Assembly (NCBI GenBank): GCA_023053545.1
Contig: JAKZAN010000006.1
Coordinates: 12,283,412-12,347,411, forward strand
Length of the DNA: 64,000 nt
Reading direction: 5' to 3'
From: Lepidurus packardi
Lineage: Eukaryota; Arthropoda; Branchiopoda; Notostraca; Triopsidae
The notes under the pieces were generated by a model. The model searched no databases and was not told where the DNA came from. It saw only the letters and a program-made list of their open reading frames with translations. A program made the position numbers and the translations under genes. Positions 63,542-64,000 of the stretch are shown here, piece by piece. Every line of letters begins with the position of its first letter. Positions within the stretch are counted from its first letter, which is position 1.

Positions 63542-64000
63542 ATGGGGTCTCGTGTTAGGCGCATACGCAACTTGAAGAGACGAAAACGCCTTTTTCAAGA
63601 AAATAAGCAAACCAACGCTTCTCCCTCTTTCACACCAAAAAAAAAGAGGTGAGCGAGTTATCTTTCATAATCCCTTCAAACGAGACTGTTACAGAAAATT
63701 GTATCGAGTCACGTAGTCATTGTACTAATACTTCAAGTGGTATCCCAATTGCGAGCACAAGCTTCTCGAGTAGCATTGCCACTAGCAATGGTGACGAGCA
63801 TCCTTTGCAAAGTTCAAACATAGGTGATTCTTTCTCAATGTATGCTTCCCCTAGAATGAATGAGGGCAATGGCAATGACAATGAAGATAGGAATTATGGC
63901 AGTTTCTCTCCCACGCTTTGGCATGCCGGTAGGAAAAACGACCAACTCGAAATAGCAGCTACTCCGCTGATCACTGAACGTGTTGTTTACAGTCAACCAG
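63542..64000 (+). CDS. 5' part of an unrecognised ORF with an A9-run frame change; continues past the window
   Basis: The ATG at 63542 gives MGSRVRRIRNLKRRKRLFQE, a very basic start, then PSFTPKKK and a stop (TGA) just after an A9 run (63637-63645). Shifting frame at the run opens EVSELSFIIPSNETVTENC and a Ser/Asn-rich frame with no stop to the window end (NGNDNEDRNYGSFSPTLW). One A more, or two fewer, would join them. It may be the first exon of a transposon gene. No domain is visible. Confidence 0.45.

Overview
The window is nuclear DNA of an invertebrate, most likely an arthropod and possibly a Daphnia-like crustacean. This rests on arthropod-like myosin V exons, short GT-AG introns (43-90 nt are common) and a mix of BEL/Pao, Ty3/Gypsy, Ngaro, PAT/DIRS, hAT and PIF/Harbinger elements. 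The species is inferred, not shown. No rRNA, tRNA, CRISPR or bacterial-style operon was seen. The window is mostly nested mobile elements, duplicated gene fragments and a few multi-exon genes.

0-6.3 kb: a decayed BED-finger hAT transposase (-), a hAT C-terminus fused in frame to a Pao protease fragment (-), a Pao gag (-), and a Pao integrase with its 3' LTR (+). 6.5-11.1 kb: a myosin V pseudogene that keeps its introns, flanked by inverted BTB-domain exons. 11.6-12.3 kb: a 131-bp tandem repeat. 15.25-21.23 kb: an almost complete Ngaro retrotransposon with split direct repeats A1...B1-A2-B2. 21.24-28.24 kb: a PAT-type tyrosine-recombinase retrotransposon placed 9 bp after the Ngaro end. Its gag has a 1.27-kb intron holding a GC-rich/poly(A) array, and its RT-RNase H ORF is intact.

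28.6-34.7 kb: decayed, tandemly duplicated exons of an unrecognised gene. 35.4-35.9 kb: a terminal Ig-like exon (-). 36.85-40.41 kb (-): an eight-exon gene of unknown family, interrupted in an exon by a 1,492-bp hAT element with an 8-bp target duplication. 41.2-43.9 kb (+): a three-exon, 858-codon transposase-like gene, open except for one in-frame TAG. 45.1-46.7 kb (-): a C2H2 finger ORF and a second fragment of the unknown eight-exon family.

46.8-52.6 kb: a segmental duplication surrounding a second myosin V fragment. One arm carries a solo LTR, and the other arm keeps the empty site. 53.3-56.1 kb: a PAT terminal fragment, a Pao integrase C-terminus split by an LTR-like insert, a third myosin V fragment (globular tail, -) and a Gypsy 3' end with its LTR. 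57.4-58.76 kb (-): a clean four-exon gene for a 372-aa BEN-like protein with five 26-residue Pro/Ala repeats. 59.0-64.0 kb: PIF/Harbinger-type transposase and Myb-like accessory genes, a 491-bp direct duplication, a patchwork junction copied from two neighbouring loci, and an ORF running off the window end.

The genes do not form a pathway. What unites the window is repeated insertion, duplication and template-switch-like rearrangement.
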